34,254 bases of DNA from Nanobdellota archaeon (GCA_022564635.1 JADFLA010000009.1:1-34254), one strand, 5' to 3'. Positions 8,001 to 16,860 are shown, counted from the stretch's first letter. The notes: generated from the letters alone by a model not told the origin. Translations and numbers: made by a program.

Positions 8001-8435
8001 TTATTTTGAAATTATTTCACCACCATTACTCTTAATTTTTTCAACAGCTTTTTTTGATGCAAAAAGAACCTTAATCTTATATTTATTTGTCACCTTTCCA
8101 CTACTTAAAAGCTTATTAAATCCAAGTTTTTCTAAATTAATAGAAAAAAAATCACCCTCTTTCGTTAAAATATCCTGCGGAAGTTTTTCAATGTTATCTT
8201 CCAGATAATTTATATTTATTGCATTGATTTTTCTTGTATTTTTACTTACAAATCCATATTTCCCAAAATATTTATATTTCCACAAAGAAGGCTTTTTGCT
8301 ATCTGACCTCTTACCGCTGCCAGCCATTCCTTTTCCACCCCTGTTGCCGCTACCTCTATGTTTTTTCTTAGCACCCCAACCATGAGTCATACTTCCCCTG
8401 TACCTAGATACCTTTTTTCTTTTGTTTACTGTCAT
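8001..8435 (-). CDS. rpl15: Ribosomal protein L15
   Basis: Large-subunit protein uL15, 144 residues. The Gly/Arg/Lys-rich N-terminus (RGSMTHGWGAKKKHRGSGNRGGKG) is the rRNA-embedded extension, with the globular domain after it (YFGKYGFVSKN and a final alternating Val/Lys/Ala region). The ATG immediately follows the L30 stop TAG with no gap, so the two are probably translationally coupled. Genomic position before secY is the universal one. Confidence 0.95.
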   Translation of the reverse strand: MTVNKRKKVSRYRGSMTHGWGAKKKHRGSGNRGGKGMAGSGKRSDSKKPSLWKYKYFGKYGFVSKNTRKINAININYLEDNIEKLPQDILTKEGDFFSINLEKLGFNKLLSSGKVTNKYKIKVLFASKKAVEKIKSNGGEIISK

Positions 8436-8888
8436 CTAAATCATCCTTTTTATTAGATTATTAATTTTATCTCCCCTATAATCCAAAGCCCCGCTATTTT
8501 TAAATGAAACCTTTATTCCCTTTCTCCCATAACCCTTCCTGGGGCTGTTCAGCCTGAAAAATTTTTTTATTTTTTTCCCATTAACATCAATAAATTTCTC
8601 ATACTTCATTCTTCCCTTTCTATCAGAAATCCTGCCTTTATATTCTTCTGACCTTTTCTCTATCAAAGCATTGTATGTATTTTCATCTATTTCTCCCCAA
8701 GTAACATAATCCTTTACCTTTTTAATCATACCAAAATAGCTGGCAGTTTTAGGGACAATAACACAATAATTTTTATTATATAACCTTAACTTTTTAAGAG
8801 TATCATCAATATCGTGTTTTACTCCAGTGAGTCCTCTTACCCTTACAATTACAATTTTTCCATTGCTATTTTTTAATTCTTTATCCAT
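8436..8888 (-). CDS. rpl30: Ribosomal protein L30
   Basis: Large-subunit protein uL30, archaeal/eukaryotic long form (150 residues). The core begins IVIVRVRGLTGVKHDIDDTLKKLRL, and the archaeal C-terminal extension (FFRLNSPRKGYGRKGIK) is present. Lies between S5 and L15 as in other archaeal spc operons. Confidence 0.95.
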   Translation of the reverse strand: MDKELKNSNGKIVIVRVRGLTGVKHDIDDTLKKLRLYNKNYCVIVPKTASYFGMIKKVKDYVTWGEIDENTYNALIEKRSEEYKGRISDRKGRMKYEKFIDVNGKKIKKFFRLNSPRKGYGRKGIKVSFKNSGALDYRGDKINNLIKRMI

Positions 8889-8892
8889 TTTA

Positions 8893-9684
8893 TTATGAAC
8901 TTAAAAGACCTTCCACAATACTTAGTTTTTCCTCATCTTTTTTCTGTAATTTTATCTCCATAAGTTTTTTTAAAGCGTCAAAGCAGGCATAAATCAAGTT
9001 TATTTTTGTCCTTGTTTGCCCAAATGTTTGTGACCACACATCCTTTATACCCGCGATCTTGAGAACCTTGCTACACTCTTTCTCAATGCACAATCCAGTT
9101 CCTCTTGGAGCCGGTATAAGCTTTATCATTACAGAGCCATATTTGCCCTCAACAGCAAATGGCACGCTATGAGGACCCTTACAACTGCATCGCCAGCTTC
9201 CACAACCTCTAAATATCTTTATAATATTCTGCTTTGCATTTCTAGTAGCTTTTTCTCTGGCCGGCACAGTCTCTTTGCTCTTCCCATAACCAACCCCTAT
9301 ATAACCATCCTCATTTCCGACTATCGCAAAGGTCCCAAACTTTGGCTTATTACCCTCTTGAGTTTTCTTTTGAGTCTGTCTGAAAACACGCCTTTGACCA
9401 CCACCAAATTTTCCCTTTGATTGTCCTACAAGTAATAGATCCACATTTAAATTAGGGATCAGCATATCCACAATCTCATGCTCCAGAATTCTAAATCTAT
9501 TGTCAAGTATATAATCTATATTATCAATTTCTCCTGACTTTACTTTCATGCCTAATGATGTCTTTGGTTTCCAGGATTCTTTGTCAAATTCTTTGCTTCT
9601 TCTAGGTCCTCCTTTAATTTTTTCTTTCATTACCTTTTCGTCTGACAATTTTTTATCTTCTGTCTCTTCTTTATCATTTATCAT
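8893..9684 (-). CDS. rps5: Ribosomal protein S5
   Basis: Small-subunit protein uS5, important for decoding accuracy. The S5 double-stranded RNA-binding domain lies around residues 100-170 (RVFRQTQKK, then GYIGVGYGKSKETVPAREKA). A short CGSWRCSC Cys cluster and the C-terminal S5 domain (KLIPAPRGTGL) follow. At 263 residues it is longer than many homologues because of a charged N-terminal extension of about 25-45 residues and a Lys/Glu end. Confidence 0.95.
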   Translation of the reverse strand: MINDKEETEDKKLSDEKVMKEKIKGGPRRSKEFDKESWKPKTSLGMKVKSGEIDNIDYILDNRFRILEHEIVDMLIPNLNVDLLLVGQSKGKFGGGQRRVFRQTQKKTQEGNKPKFGTFAIVGNEDGYIGVGYGKSKETVPAREKATRNAKQNIIKIFRGCGSWRCSCKGPHSVPFAVEGKYGSVMIKLIPAPRGTGLCIEKECSKVLKIAGIKDVWSQTFGQTRTKINLIYACFDALKKLMEIKLQKKDEEKLSIVEGLLSS

Positions 9685-9690
9685 TTTTAT

Positions 9691-10278
9691 TTATCCAACC
9701 GTATTCTTGTTTATATTATTCTTCACTTCTTCAAATTTTCTAGATATACCACTAGGGTCATTATTATTTTTTAAATGAAAACTAAACTGTTTTTTAAATG
9801 AAGACTCATCTTTCTTCAACGACCCCGCATAATCAATTATGTGCTTTCCCATAAGCCTTTCCTTGCTAGGCAAAATTTCCTTATTATGGGGGACCTTTAA
9901 TCCTGCGTCCAATGCACCAGCCAGCACAGCATAAATTCTAGTTCCCTTAACTGATTTGTTAAGTCCCATATCAAAAACAACATCATTAAATTTCGTGCTT
10001 GCACGTTTTCCAAGCAAAAATCCAACCAAATAGGCAGCTGGTAAGTTTCCGGTTCCATATAACCAACCAAGCTTTCTCAAATTCGACGAATGAGACGATA
10101 CTTTAACTACATCTCCCTTTTTATCATACTCCACTATAGCTGCTTGTATATTTCTCAATGATTTTCTGACAACAAGTCTTGGTTTATTAGACGCTAATAT
10201 CTTTAATCTTTTTATGTAATTAGTTGTACCTTCCCTTTTCCTCCTGAATTTTACTGTATAAATTCTACTTTTTCTCAT
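9691..10278 (-). CDS. rpl18: Ribosomal protein L18
   Basis: Large-subunit protein uL18, which binds 5S rRNA with L5. Typical segments are VKFRRKREGTTNYIKRLK, PRLVVRKSLRNIQAAIVEYD, TGNLPAAYLVGFLLGKRA and GALDAGLKVPHN. I chose ATG 10278; an in-frame TTG at 10284 has AGGAG about 7 nt upstream and is a real alternative. Either start overlaps the end of L19e, so translation is coupled. Confidence 0.93.
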   Translation of the reverse strand: MRKSRIYTVKFRRKREGTTNYIKRLKILASNKPRLVVRKSLRNIQAAIVEYDKKGDVVKVSSHSSNLRKLGWLYGTGNLPAAYLVGFLLGKRASTKFNDVVFDMGLNKSVKGTRIYAVLAGALDAGLKVPHNKEILPSKERLMGKHIIDYAGSLKKDESSFKKQFSFHLKNNNDPSGISRKFEEVKNNINKNTVG

Positions 10279-10720
10279 TTCCAAGCCCGTGCTCCTGCAT
10301 ATATAGCTTTATGTGCCTTTTACTTCTGAAAAATCCACCTTTGCTTTTCATGTAAAGTGACCTGTAAGACGATTTGTTAATAATATCTTTATTCCTCAGA
10401 TTTTGCAGGAATGCCCTTTGTATCCGAATATGGTTGATCCATGACCTTTTTTTACTTAATCTCGCATGTTTACCCCCTTTCATAGACCCAAAACCCCTTC
10501 TTCTGCCCTTGCTTTTTTGTAATTTCCTTTTCCTTATTCTGTATCTAGAAATGCCTCTTGTTTTCTTGCTCTTTATAGCCTTATCTTTTATCAAAGATTT
10601 TACGTCTGCTTTGGTTATAGCCTCCTTTATCTCGTCCAACCTACTCGAATCCAGCCATATGTCATTCTCTGATGCTTTTAATATCTGTGCAGCAAGTCTT
10701 TTTTGTATTTTTAGTTGCAT
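10265..10720 (-). CDS. rpl19e: Ribosomal protein L19e
   Basis: Archaeal/eukaryotic large-subunit protein eL19, 151 residues, normal length. The start MQLKIQKRLAAQILKASENDIWLD is diagnostic, followed by a very basic middle (KLQKSKGRRRGFGSMKGGKHA) and a long helix ending SKRHIKLYMQEHGL. GAGAGG lies a few nt before the ATG, and the L32e stop is 1 nt upstream. Confidence 0.96.
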   Translation of the reverse strand: MQLKIQKRLAAQILKASENDIWLDSSRLDEIKEAITKADVKSLIKDKAIKSKKTRGISRYRIRKRKLQKSKGRRRGFGSMKGGKHARLSKKRSWINHIRIQRAFLQNLRNKDIINKSSYRSLYMKSKGGFFRSKRHIKLYMQEHGLGNEKK

Positions 10721-10721
10721 A

Positions 10722-11294
10722 TTAGCCTCTCTTAGTCAATAACTTGTCTTTTTCTTTCTTCTCTGCCTCTTTAGTATCAACTTTCTTTACCTTCTCTGAT
10801 AATTTTTCTTCTTTCTTCTCAACCTTCTTTGCTTCCTTTACTTTTTCTTTTTCCTTCGTTCTTTTTTCCCTCTTCAAATTTATTTTATTCTCAATATTTT
10901 TTATAAATTCATCAGGATTATCAAAATTTAAAATATTGAATCCATACTCTTTGGCTTTTTTTAATATTGTAATCCTCTTTCTATCGCCCAAAGAAGATGA
11001 AATAATAAGGCATATTTTTTTAGCATTCAAGCCTTCCAAATCTGCTATTGATCTAACAATGTGCTGTTGCAATCCACTTTTGTGCAAATACCTTACTTTT
11101 TTCGGACTCCTATAACCTACTGAAACATATTTAGCCCTGCCTCTAAGCTTTAACCTAATCTTCGAATGCAAGCCTTTTGGCCTCCTCCATTTTTTACTCA
11201 GCTTTTTCTTTTTGTGAGCATCCTGCCTAATAAAATGAGGTTTTTTGCTTTTGATTTGTTTTTTCAGTTCTAAAAGTTCTTTTATCGATAACAT
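10722..11294 (-). CDS. rpl32e: Ribosomal protein L32e with Lys/Glu tail
   Basis: Large-subunit protein eL32. The conserved core runs to about residue 130 (PHFIRQDAHKKKKLSKKWRR, then RPKGLHSKIRL and VSVGYRSPKKVRYLHKSGL). Residues about 139-190 are a low-complexity Lys/Glu tail like those on L14e, S3, L22 and S17 in this operon. Located between L6 and L19e, the usual archaeal position. Confidence 0.95.
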   Translation of the reverse strand: MLSIKELLELKKQIKSKKPHFIRQDAHKKKKLSKKWRRPKGLHSKIRLKLRGRAKYVSVGYRSPKKVRYLHKSGLQQHIVRSIADLEGLNAKKICLIISSSLGDRKRITILKKAKEYGFNILNFDNPDEFIKNIENKINLKREKRTKEKEKVKEAKKVEKKEEKLSEKVKKVDTKEAEKKEKDKLLTKRG

Positions 11295-11335
11295 TTTATT
11301 CCCCAGTATTCCATTTAGTAAATTTTTCTTTTAGT

Positions 11336-11893
11336 TTATTGAATTTCTTTTCCGTCTTTATTCGTAATATATATTCCATCTTGAAAAATCCTACCATCAT
11401 ACCCAGTCCTTCTTGTAAGCAGCTCTATATCGGCACTTATTTGTCCGGCAATTTCTTTGCTTGCACTCTCCACAGAAATTGAATCTCCTTCAACCTTAAC
11501 CTCTGCTCCCTGTTTCAATTCAAGAGTTCTAGGAACCTTTTCCCCTAGGAAATTTTTCACAATTAGCTGGTTATTATTCACAGACACATTCATTGGAAAA
11601 TGTCCTGAGCATATCTTTAATGTATATTTATGCCCTTCTAAGCACCCCCTTATCATGTTCTTTATATGTGCATTACAAGATTTTATCAACTTCTTGTTTA
11701 CTCGATTAGATTTAGATGCTTTTAGAGTTATAGTGCCTTCCTTATATTCAATCCCAATATTCTTATCTAAAAAGTTCCTTTTTACTTCACCTTTAGGGCT
11801 TTTTAAGGTCAATATACCTTTATCTAATTGTGTCTGGACATCTTTAGGCAATTTTATTTCTATACTCAATTTTTTGCTTTTTTTATTTGTCAT
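11336..11893 (-). CDS. rpl6: Ribosomal protein L6
   Basis: Large-subunit protein uL6, near the factor-binding site. Two L6 repeats are visible, with the archaeal signatures YTLKICSGHFPMNV and ELLTRRTGYDGRIFQDGIYI close to the C-terminus. I chose ATG 11893, 2 nt after the S8 stop. An upstream TTG at 11905 would overlap S8 and adds only four residues. A 41-nt gap separates it from L32e downstream. Confidence 0.94.
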   Translation of the reverse strand: MTNKKSKKLSIEIKLPKDVQTQLDKGILTLKSPKGEVKRNFLDKNIGIEYKEGTITLKASKSNRVNKKLIKSCNAHIKNMIRGCLEGHKYTLKICSGHFPMNVSVNNNQLIVKNFLGEKVPRTLELKQGAEVKVEGDSISVESASKEIAGQISADIELLTRRTGYDGRIFQDGIYITNKDGKEIQ

Positions 11894-11895
11894 TT

Positions 11896-12288
11896 TCAAT
11901 AACAATATGCCAAAAGTTTCCCCCCAATATTCTTTTTCTTAGCCTCATGATGCACAATAATACCTGATGGTGTTGATACAATCAATACCCCCATATCCCT
12001 TGCTAGAAGATATCTTTCTTCAAACTTTTCAAATTCATCGTTCTTGACACTATACCTTGGTTTTATCACTCCGCATTTGTTTATATTTCCCAATAGATTT
12101 AATTTGATCATATTACCTCTTCCATCCTTAATTTCTTCAAAGTCCCCAACATAATTATTGTTTTTCATGACTTCAAGAACTTTCCTTATGATTTTTGAAG
12201 ATGGTTTTATTCTACTCTCATTTCTTCCTGATTTCTCATCTATTAAAATCAATGACAAGGCATTCGCTAATGGATCATTTAGTGACAT
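11896..12288 (-). CDS. rps8: Ribosomal protein S8
   Basis: Small-subunit protein uS8, 130 residues, a central-domain assembly protein. MSLNDPLANALSLI at the start and GVLIVSTPSGIIVHHEAKKKNIGGKLLAYCY at the end are highly conserved in archaea (quoted across two adjoining parts: VSTPSGIIVHHEA and GGKLLAYCY). Sits 6 nt after S14. Confidence 0.96.
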   Translation of the reverse strand: MSLNDPLANALSLILIDEKSGRNESRIKPSSKIIRKVLEVMKNNNYVGDFEEIKDGRGNMIKLNLLGNINKCGVIKPRYSVKNDEFEKFEERYLLARDMGVLIVSTPSGIIVHHEAKKKNIGGKLLAYCY

Positions 12289-12294
12289 TTTAAT

Positions 12295-12525
12295 TCAATT
12301 GTATTTTTTGAAGCCAAGATGTGTTGCAGTTTCCCTAAAACACTGTCTGCACATGTTTAATCCGTAACTGCTTATTCCCCCTCTAACTCTTCCACATCTA
12401 GTGCATCTGTTTAAGTTAAATCCACAACTCCTTTTTTTGGGAACATTATGCTTTAGGAATTTTTTAAGCTTTATTGGTTTGGCTTTGAGCTGTTTGAAAA
12501 CTTTTCTATAATTGCTGTACGTCAT
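12295..12525 (-). CDS. rps14: Ribosomal protein S14, zinc type
   Basis: Small-subunit protein uS14. It is 76 residues, slightly longer than the usual 50-60 because of an N-terminal extension of about 25 residues. Zinc ligands are intact: C41-x2-C44 and C59-x2-C62, inside [10 protein letters not shown] and MCRQCFRE. A strong GGAGG lies 6 nt before the ATG, and the start overlaps the last 20 nt of L5. Confidence 0.95.
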   Translation of the reverse strand: MTYSNYRKVFKQLKAKPIKLKKFLKHNVPKKRSCGFNLNRCTRCGRVRGGISSYGLNMCRQCFRETATHLGFKKYN

Positions 12526-13036
12526 TTTTTTCCTCCATATTCAAATTAAATATGTTCTTCATAAAATCTATAGCTTCCTCTTTTTTAATTCTGTTTTTTC
12601 TAGGAATATCACGTCTTTTTAAGGTCCTATGCTTTACCCTAAATCCCTTTCTTTTAAGTGTGATACAAACTTGCAAACCCATGATGCCTATATCCGGGTC
12701 ATATTTTACTCCAGGAATATCAATATACTCGCTTATTCCAAATGATATATTCCCTTCATTATCCAAATTGCTTGTTTTCAAAGTATTGTCTTTTGCCTCC
12801 AATAATCTTTTCAACAAATCCAATGCTTTCTCTTTCCTTAAAGTTAACTTACAACCTATTGGTAGCCCTGGTCTTAATCCCCACTCTTGGATTCTTTTTT
12901 TTGTAAATGTCTTAACAGGTTTACTTCCAGTTATACTATTTATTAACTTCATTCCCTTTTCTAATTTAGTCTGATCTTTTCCAGCACCAATGTTTAAAGT
13001 GACTTTTTCTATACTTATTTGTTTCATTGGATTCAT
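12506..13036 (-). CDS. rpl5: Ribosomal protein L5
   Basis: Large-subunit protein uL5; binds 5S rRNA and contacts the P-site tRNA. 176 residues. The start [20 protein letters not shown] is the conserved archaeal N-terminus, which supports ATG 13036 over 13027. Other landmarks are the [20 protein letters not shown] segment and the [20 protein letters not shown] region. The 3' end overlaps S14. Confidence 0.96.
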   Translation of the reverse strand: MNPMKQISIEKVTLNIGAGKDQTKLEKGMKLINSITGSKPVKTFTKKRIQEWGLRPGLPIGCKLTLRKEKALDLLKRLLEAKDNTLKTSNLDNEGNISFGISEYIDIPGVKYDPDIGIMGLQVCITLKRKGFRVKHRTLKRRDIPRKNRIKKEEAIDFMKNIFNLNMEEKNDVQQL

Positions 13037-13037
13037 C

Positions 13038-13730
13038 TTAATTATTAATGGTGATCAATGGCTTGTCTTTGCCTATTGAAAATGCATACTCCTTTAGCGT
13101 TTCAATAGTTTCTCCAGCCTCATTTTTGTATAAAATTCTATTACCTATTATATCTTGGACTTTTCCTACCTGCCCAATATGTTTTCCTCCTGTAAGGTAT
13201 ATCAAAACATCTTTATCAAAACTTATTTTTTCTTTTATTTCATTCTTTTTGCCCAACGCCATCAAAATAACATCTCCTATTTTATAGTCATTCTCTTGCA
13301 CAAGAATATTCTTCCCATCATATAGATTTAATTGTATTTTTCCTTTAATGAGTTTCTTCCCCACAATTTTGCATAACTTAAGCCCTTTTTCTTCCTGACC
13401 TATTTTAATAAGATCAATTTTCCCTCTTTTGTCTAAAATAACCCTAAAATGCTCATTTGTATCATTTAACGATAAAACATCAAGCAAACCAACAGGAAAT
13501 CTGTAATCCTTTCTTCTAATTCCATCAACCTCAACATGCCCTTTTTCCAGTATATACTTAACTTCTCTGTTGCTATTTGCATAACCCAAAATATCTCTTA
13601 GAATAATGTTTAGAGGCAAAGCTACGTTTATTTTATGAGGCCCGGGACTAGGCTTAGTAACAAATTTTATTCCTTTTCTTTTAATTTTCCAAGCTTTTGG
13701 TGCAAAATATCCTTTTAGATGTTTTGACAT
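13038..13730 (-). CDS. rps4e: Ribosomal protein S4e
   Basis: Archaeal/eukaryotic small-subunit protein eS4, 230 residues. Order of parts: basic N-terminus (MSKHLKGYFAPKAWKIKRKG), S4 RNA-binding domain (around VKYILEKGHVEVDGIRRKDYR), central domain, and a KOW motif near residue 180 (YLTGGKHIGQVGKVQDI). It starts directly after the L24 stop and ends 1 nt before L5. Confidence 0.96.
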   Translation of the reverse strand: MSKHLKGYFAPKAWKIKRKGIKFVTKPSPGPHKINVALPLNIILRDILGYANSNREVKYILEKGHVEVDGIRRKDYRFPVGLLDVLSLNDTNEHFRVILDKRGKIDLIKIGQEEKGLKLCKIVGKKLIKGKIQLNLYDGKNILVQENDYKIGDVILMALGKKNEIKEKISFDKDVLIYLTGGKHIGQVGKVQDIIGNRILYKNEAGETIETLKEYAFSIGKDKPLITINN

Positions 13731-14111
13731 TTACTTCCTCCCAATAATCTTATTCCTCATTTTATCATCCATATTAACCTCAGTTATAATCAAATTAGAT
13801 GGATGTATGGGGTAGCGTGCTTTTGTTCCATCTCTCTTTACAATCTCAATACCACTAATATAAACTGAAGTTTTCTTTAAACTCACTTCATCAACCTTTC
13901 CGGATTTATTCTTAAATTGACCCCTTGTTACCTTAATGCTGTCACCTTTCCTCAAATTCAAACTTCTTTTTTTGTATTTTTTACGCAACTCTTTTGAAAG
14001 ATGCGAACTAACAAATTTCTGTTTTATATGAAGTGGAGCATTGCGTCTATATTTTCTCTGCTTCCTAGGTTGTTTGCTTTTTTTCCACGAGCTCGAATAT
14101 TTTGTCTTCAT
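13731..14111 (-). CDS. rpl24: Ribosomal protein L24
   Basis: Large-subunit protein uL24, 126 residues with this start. The archaeal signature KSKQPRKQRKYRRNAPLHIK is followed by a KOW motif (RKGDSIKVTRGQFKNKSGKV). I place the start at ATG 14111 because homologues begin near MKxxxxWKKSKQPRKQRK and a partial GTGAT lies just upstream. A longer frame back to ATG 14180 would overlap L14 by 40 nt and adds 23 residues with no family match. Confidence 0.92.
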   Translation of the reverse strand: MKTKYSSSWKKSKQPRKQRKYRRNAPLHIKQKFVSSHLSKELRKKYKKRSLNLRKGDSIKVTRGQFKNKSGKVDEVSLKKTSVYISGIEIVKRDGTKARYPIHPSNLIITEVNMDDKMRNKIIGRK

Positions 14112-14140
14112 TTTTTCATCACGTTGCGAATCAATATATT

Positions 14141-14542
14141 TTATACTACAATGCTTGCTATTTTTGCAATACCAGGCCACCTCTCACACACTTCTTTGGC
14201 AATAGCCCCCTTGAATATAGTTCCTTTTGGATTCCCCTTATCATCTTTCAAAACAACTACAGCATTATCTTCAAAATTTATTCTCATTCCCTCTGCCCTT
14301 CTGTATTCCTTCTTTTGCCTTACTATAACTGCATAAAATACCTGTTTCCTCATGTCAGGCCTGCCTCTTCGCACAGACACCATTACAAGGTCAGCAACAC
14401 CTGCAGCTGGAATTTTCCCTTTTGTAGTTCTACTTCCTATAACTGTAAATATCTTAACCACTTTTGCTCCTGAATTATCACAAGTTTCTACTAAGCTTCC
14501 AACAGGAATTGCTTTTGTTATCTTTGCCTTTATAGCTTGCAT
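14141..14542 (-). CDS. rpl14: Ribosomal protein L14
   Basis: Large-subunit protein uL14, at the intersubunit bridge. Conserved LVETCDNSGAKVVKIFTVIG, the GVADLVMVSVRRGRPDMRKQ stretch and a C-terminal FKGAIAKEVCERWPGIAKIA are all present. ATG 14542 (133 residues) is preferred to GTG 14551 because it falls 1 nt after the S17 stop (TAAAATG). Confidence 0.95.
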   Translation of the reverse strand: MQAIKAKITKAIPVGSLVETCDNSGAKVVKIFTVIGSRTTKGKIPAAGVADLVMVSVRRGRPDMRKQVFYAVIVRQKKEYRRAEGMRINFEDNAVVVLKDDKGNPKGTIFKGAIAKEVCERWPGIAKIASIVV

Positions 14543-14543
14543 T

Positions 14544-14975
14544 TTATACACTCACTTCTTCCTTATCCATTTTAGTATCCTCACTTTTTACTTCTTTTTT
14601 TACCTTAGCCTCTTCTTCTGCTTCCATTCTTTCTTTGAAATCCTTTTCTTTCCCCAAAACCTCCACCATAACAAAATTCTTGGTTTTGCTCAACGGCCTG
14701 CATTCTATAATCTTAACAATATCTCCTTCATGCGCATCAACACACCCTGGATTATGGGCTTTTACTCTGCTTCTCCTTTTTTCATACCTCTCATATTTAC
14801 TCAAAAAACGTTTTCGCTCCCATTCCACTATAGCCGTTTTCTGCATCTTAACTGATATTATGGTTCCTACGAAGATCCGGCCTCTACACCGCAATCTACC
14901 ATGAAAGGGACAATTATTATCATCACATTTTCCCTTAGGCTTTGCTACTTCTATTCCTATATTCTTCACTTCCAT
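14544..14975 (-). CDS. rps17: Ribosomal protein S17 with charged tail
   Basis: Small-subunit protein uS17, an early-assembly 16S binder. Archaeal features are the N-terminal Cys motif ([20 protein letters not shown]) and the OB fold ([20 protein letters not shown]). About 30 C-terminal residues are a Glu/Lys tail. ATG 14975 (143 residues) is preferred because AGGA precedes it and homologues begin close to this Met; ATG 14999 and TTG 15002 would overlap the eIF1 gene. Confidence 0.92.
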   Translation of the reverse strand: MEVKNIGIEVAKPKGKCDDNNCPFHGRLRCRGRIFVGTIISVKMQKTAIVEWERKRFLSKYERYEKRRSRVKAHNPGCVDAHEGDIVKIIECRPLSKTKNFVMVEVLGKEKDFKERMEAEEEAKVKKEVKSEDTKMDKEEVSV

Positions 14976-14988
14976 TTTCCTTGCTTGA

Positions 14989-15297
14989 TTACTTAACATC
15001 AATAGTATCTGGTGAAAAGCCCATTTTTATCAAAATTTCCTTAACCTTGTTTTTGTGGTCACCTTGCAGCTCTATTTTTCCTTCCTTTGCAGTGCCTCCA
15101 CATGCAAACTGCTCTTTCAGCTTTTTGGCAAGATCCTTAATGTCTATCTCTTTTTGATCTATACCTTCTATTATTGTTGAAAACTTTCTGAACTTCTTCC
15201 TTTCAAGGAAGATTTTTATCAATTGACTTTCCTTTGCGATTGTCTCACAAACACAAAGCTCTTTCGCCAGCCCACACTTTGAACATATTTCACTCAT
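14989..15297 (-). CDS. Translation initiation factor SUI1/eIF1
   Basis: Archaeal aIF1 (SUI1) monitors start-codon choice on the small subunit. The Cys-rich N-terminus ([13 protein letters not shown]) is typical of the archaeal form, followed by the SUI1 core with [20 protein letters not shown]. The start is ATG 15297 (102 residues); GGAGG lies 12 nt upstream and abuts a competing TTG at 15309. It lies between L29 and S17. The rpp29 (RNase P protein) gene that often follows it in archaea is not present. Confidence 0.93.
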   Translation of the reverse strand: MSEICSKCGLAKELCVCETIAKESQLIKIFLERKKFRKFSTIIEGIDQKEIDIKDLAKKLKEQFACGGTAKEGKIELQGDHKNKVKEILIKMGFSPDTIDVK

Positions 15298-15321
15298 GCT
15301 TTTTATCAACCTCCAGTTATT

Positions 15322-15528
15322 TTATTTTTTCAGATTTTTTTTGGTTTTTTCATAATTGATTGTCAATATTCTTGCCAGCATCTTCTTTATTTTCTTAATT
15401 TCTCCTGGATTCTTAAGCGCAGTTCCTATAGCCACTTGAGCATTTATCTTGACTAACTCTTTTTTCAGCTCGCTTATTTTTTCATCGATAGTGCCCTTAT
15501 CAGTACTTCTTATCTCCTTAGCCTTCAT
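15322..15528 (-). CDS. rpl29: Ribosomal protein L29
   Basis: Large-subunit protein uL29, 68 residues, a helical hairpin at the polypeptide exit. MKAKEIRSTDKGTIDEKISELKKELVKI is the family pattern, and the NPGEIKKIKKMLARILTI helix follows. The start overlaps the S3 stop by 11 nt. Confidence 0.93.
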   Translation of the reverse strand: MKAKEIRSTDKGTIDEKISELKKELVKINAQVAIGTALKNPGEIKKIKKMLARILTINYEKTKKNLKK

Positions 15529-16315
15529 TTTCTTTTACCTCTTTAAGAGGTGCCGAAAAGCTTTGTTTTTCAAGCACATTTTCTGCACTTTTTTTCTTAG
15601 CCACTTTCTCTTTTACGCTTTTCTTTTTATCATCTTTCTTCTTAACTTTACCTACATCTTTCTCCTTAGAATCTTTCTTTTTGTCCTCCTCTTCAGTTTC
15701 CTCGATCTTATCTTCCTTTTCTTTAATAAGCTCAACCTTATCTGGTAACTCTGTCCAAGGAGGCATAATGCTCACCTTAATACCGATTACTCCTGTTTTT
15801 AATTTTGCTTGCGCATGTGCTTTGTTAACACCAACTATTGATATATCTCCACACTTCTTAAGATACCCGGAGTAAAATCTCCAAGATTTTGCCCTGCTGC
15901 TTGGTATTTTACCGCTTACAATTATCTCAATTCCTAAAGCTCCAGCAGCCATAACATTGTCCATCACCTTGTGTCCTATAGCCTTGAATTTCTGGGATCC
16001 GAACCTTTCCAAAGCATCAGTAATTCTTTCCGCAACTATGTTGGCATCCAAATTAATGTCCTCTACCTCACTTATCTCTATCTGTGGATTTTCTAATCCA
16101 AATCTTTTTTTCAAAGTCTTTGTCAATTCCTTTATGTTCTGACCTTTTCTTCCAACTATAAGCCCAGGTCTTGATGCATAAAGTACAATTTTTTCTCCTA
16201 AAGGAGTTTTAATCATTTTTGTATGACTATGACCAACATTTTTCAGATTATCCTCTATATATTCCTGTATTTGATATTCCTTTATTTTTTGCGCTACAAA
16301 TTTCCTTTCTATCAT
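15518..16315 (-). CDS. rps3: Ribosomal protein S3 with Lys/Glu tail
   Basis: Small-subunit protein uS3 at the mRNA entry site. An N-terminal KH domain with GRKG at 55-58 is followed by the S3 C-terminal domain (the KFKAIGHKVMDNVMAAGALG segment and VNKAHAQAKLKTGVIGIKVS). Residues about 195-265 are a Lys/Glu/Asp low-complexity tail of roughly 70 residues. The start overlaps the L22 stop by 4 nt and its end overlaps L29. Confidence 0.95.
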   Translation of the reverse strand: MIERKFVAQKIKEYQIQEYIEDNLKNVGHSHTKMIKTPLGEKIVLYASRPGLIVGRKGQNIKELTKTLKKRFGLENPQIEISEVEDINLDANIVAERITDALERFGSQKFKAIGHKVMDNVMAAGALGIEIIVSGKIPSSRAKSWRFYSGYLKKCGDISIVGVNKAHAQAKLKTGVIGIKVSIMPPWTELPDKVELIKEKEDKIEETEEEDKKKDSKEKDVGKVKKKDDKKKSVKEKVAKKKSAENVLEKQSFSAPLKEVKENEG

Positions 16316-16860
16316 TCTTTAGCCTTATTTTCTATTTTCTTATCTACTTTCACTTCCTGAATTTTTTCCTTTTTATTCTCACTTTTTACTTCCTTACGTT
16401 CTTTTTTTGAAGATTTTTTTGCTATAGTTTTTTCCAGCACAACAATCTCCACATTAGTCTTTTTAGCTTCTCTACTTCTTTTTCTACCAAAGTGCATGAC
16501 CTTTGACGATTTATTCGCATTTATATGCGTTATTACCAAATTAGCCGTATTAAGACCTTTAAATTGAGCATTAGCCTCAACGTGATTTATTAGGTTTAAA
16601 ATTTCAATTGAGGCTTTTTTTGGGTACCTTCCAGCAGCTATATTCTTTTTGTGTCCTATATTCATGTTAAATCTTCTAAATGGAATTGCCAGTTCTCGAC
16701 TTATAACCTTGTTTAAAACTTCTTTAACATGATTTACATTCTTGTTTCTTATGAAATTGCATATCTCTATACTCTGTTTAAATGAAATATCCAAAGATAT
16801 TCCTATAGCTCTGGCCATATTCTCCTTATTGTAATCCTTTGCTGAATAGTTGTATCTCAT
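16312..16860 (-). CDS. rpl22: Ribosomal protein L22 with Lys/Glu tail
   Basis: Large-subunit protein uL22, lining the exit tunnel. The start MRYNYSAKDYNKENMARAIG matches the archaeal N-terminus, so I use ATG 16860 (182 residues). A GTG at 16884 would add eight residues read from hairpin-flank DNA. The AGRYPKKASIEILNLINHVE segment and the RKRSREAKKTNVEIVVLE strand are conserved. From about residue 145 it becomes a Lys/Glu tail. The 120-nt gap before it holds three palindromes. Confidence 0.92.
   Translation of the reverse strand: MRYNYSAKDYNKENMARAIGISLDISFKQSIEICNFIRNKNVNHVKEVLNKVISRELAIPFRRFNMNIGHKKNIAAGRYPKKASIEILNLINHVEANAQFKGLNTANLVITHINANKSSKVMHFGRKRSREAKKTNVEIVVLEKTIAKKSSKKERKEVKSENKKEKIQEVKVDKKIENKAKE

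Noticed and set aside
14112-14180. 23-residue N-terminal extension of L24
   Set aside because: It overlaps L14 by 40 nt and has no family similarity; ATG 14111 fits the conserved start.
14102-14473. Plus-strand 123-codon frame opposite L14
   Set aside because: Lies antisense to clearly conserved L14 coding sequence, has no family resemblance and no promoter.
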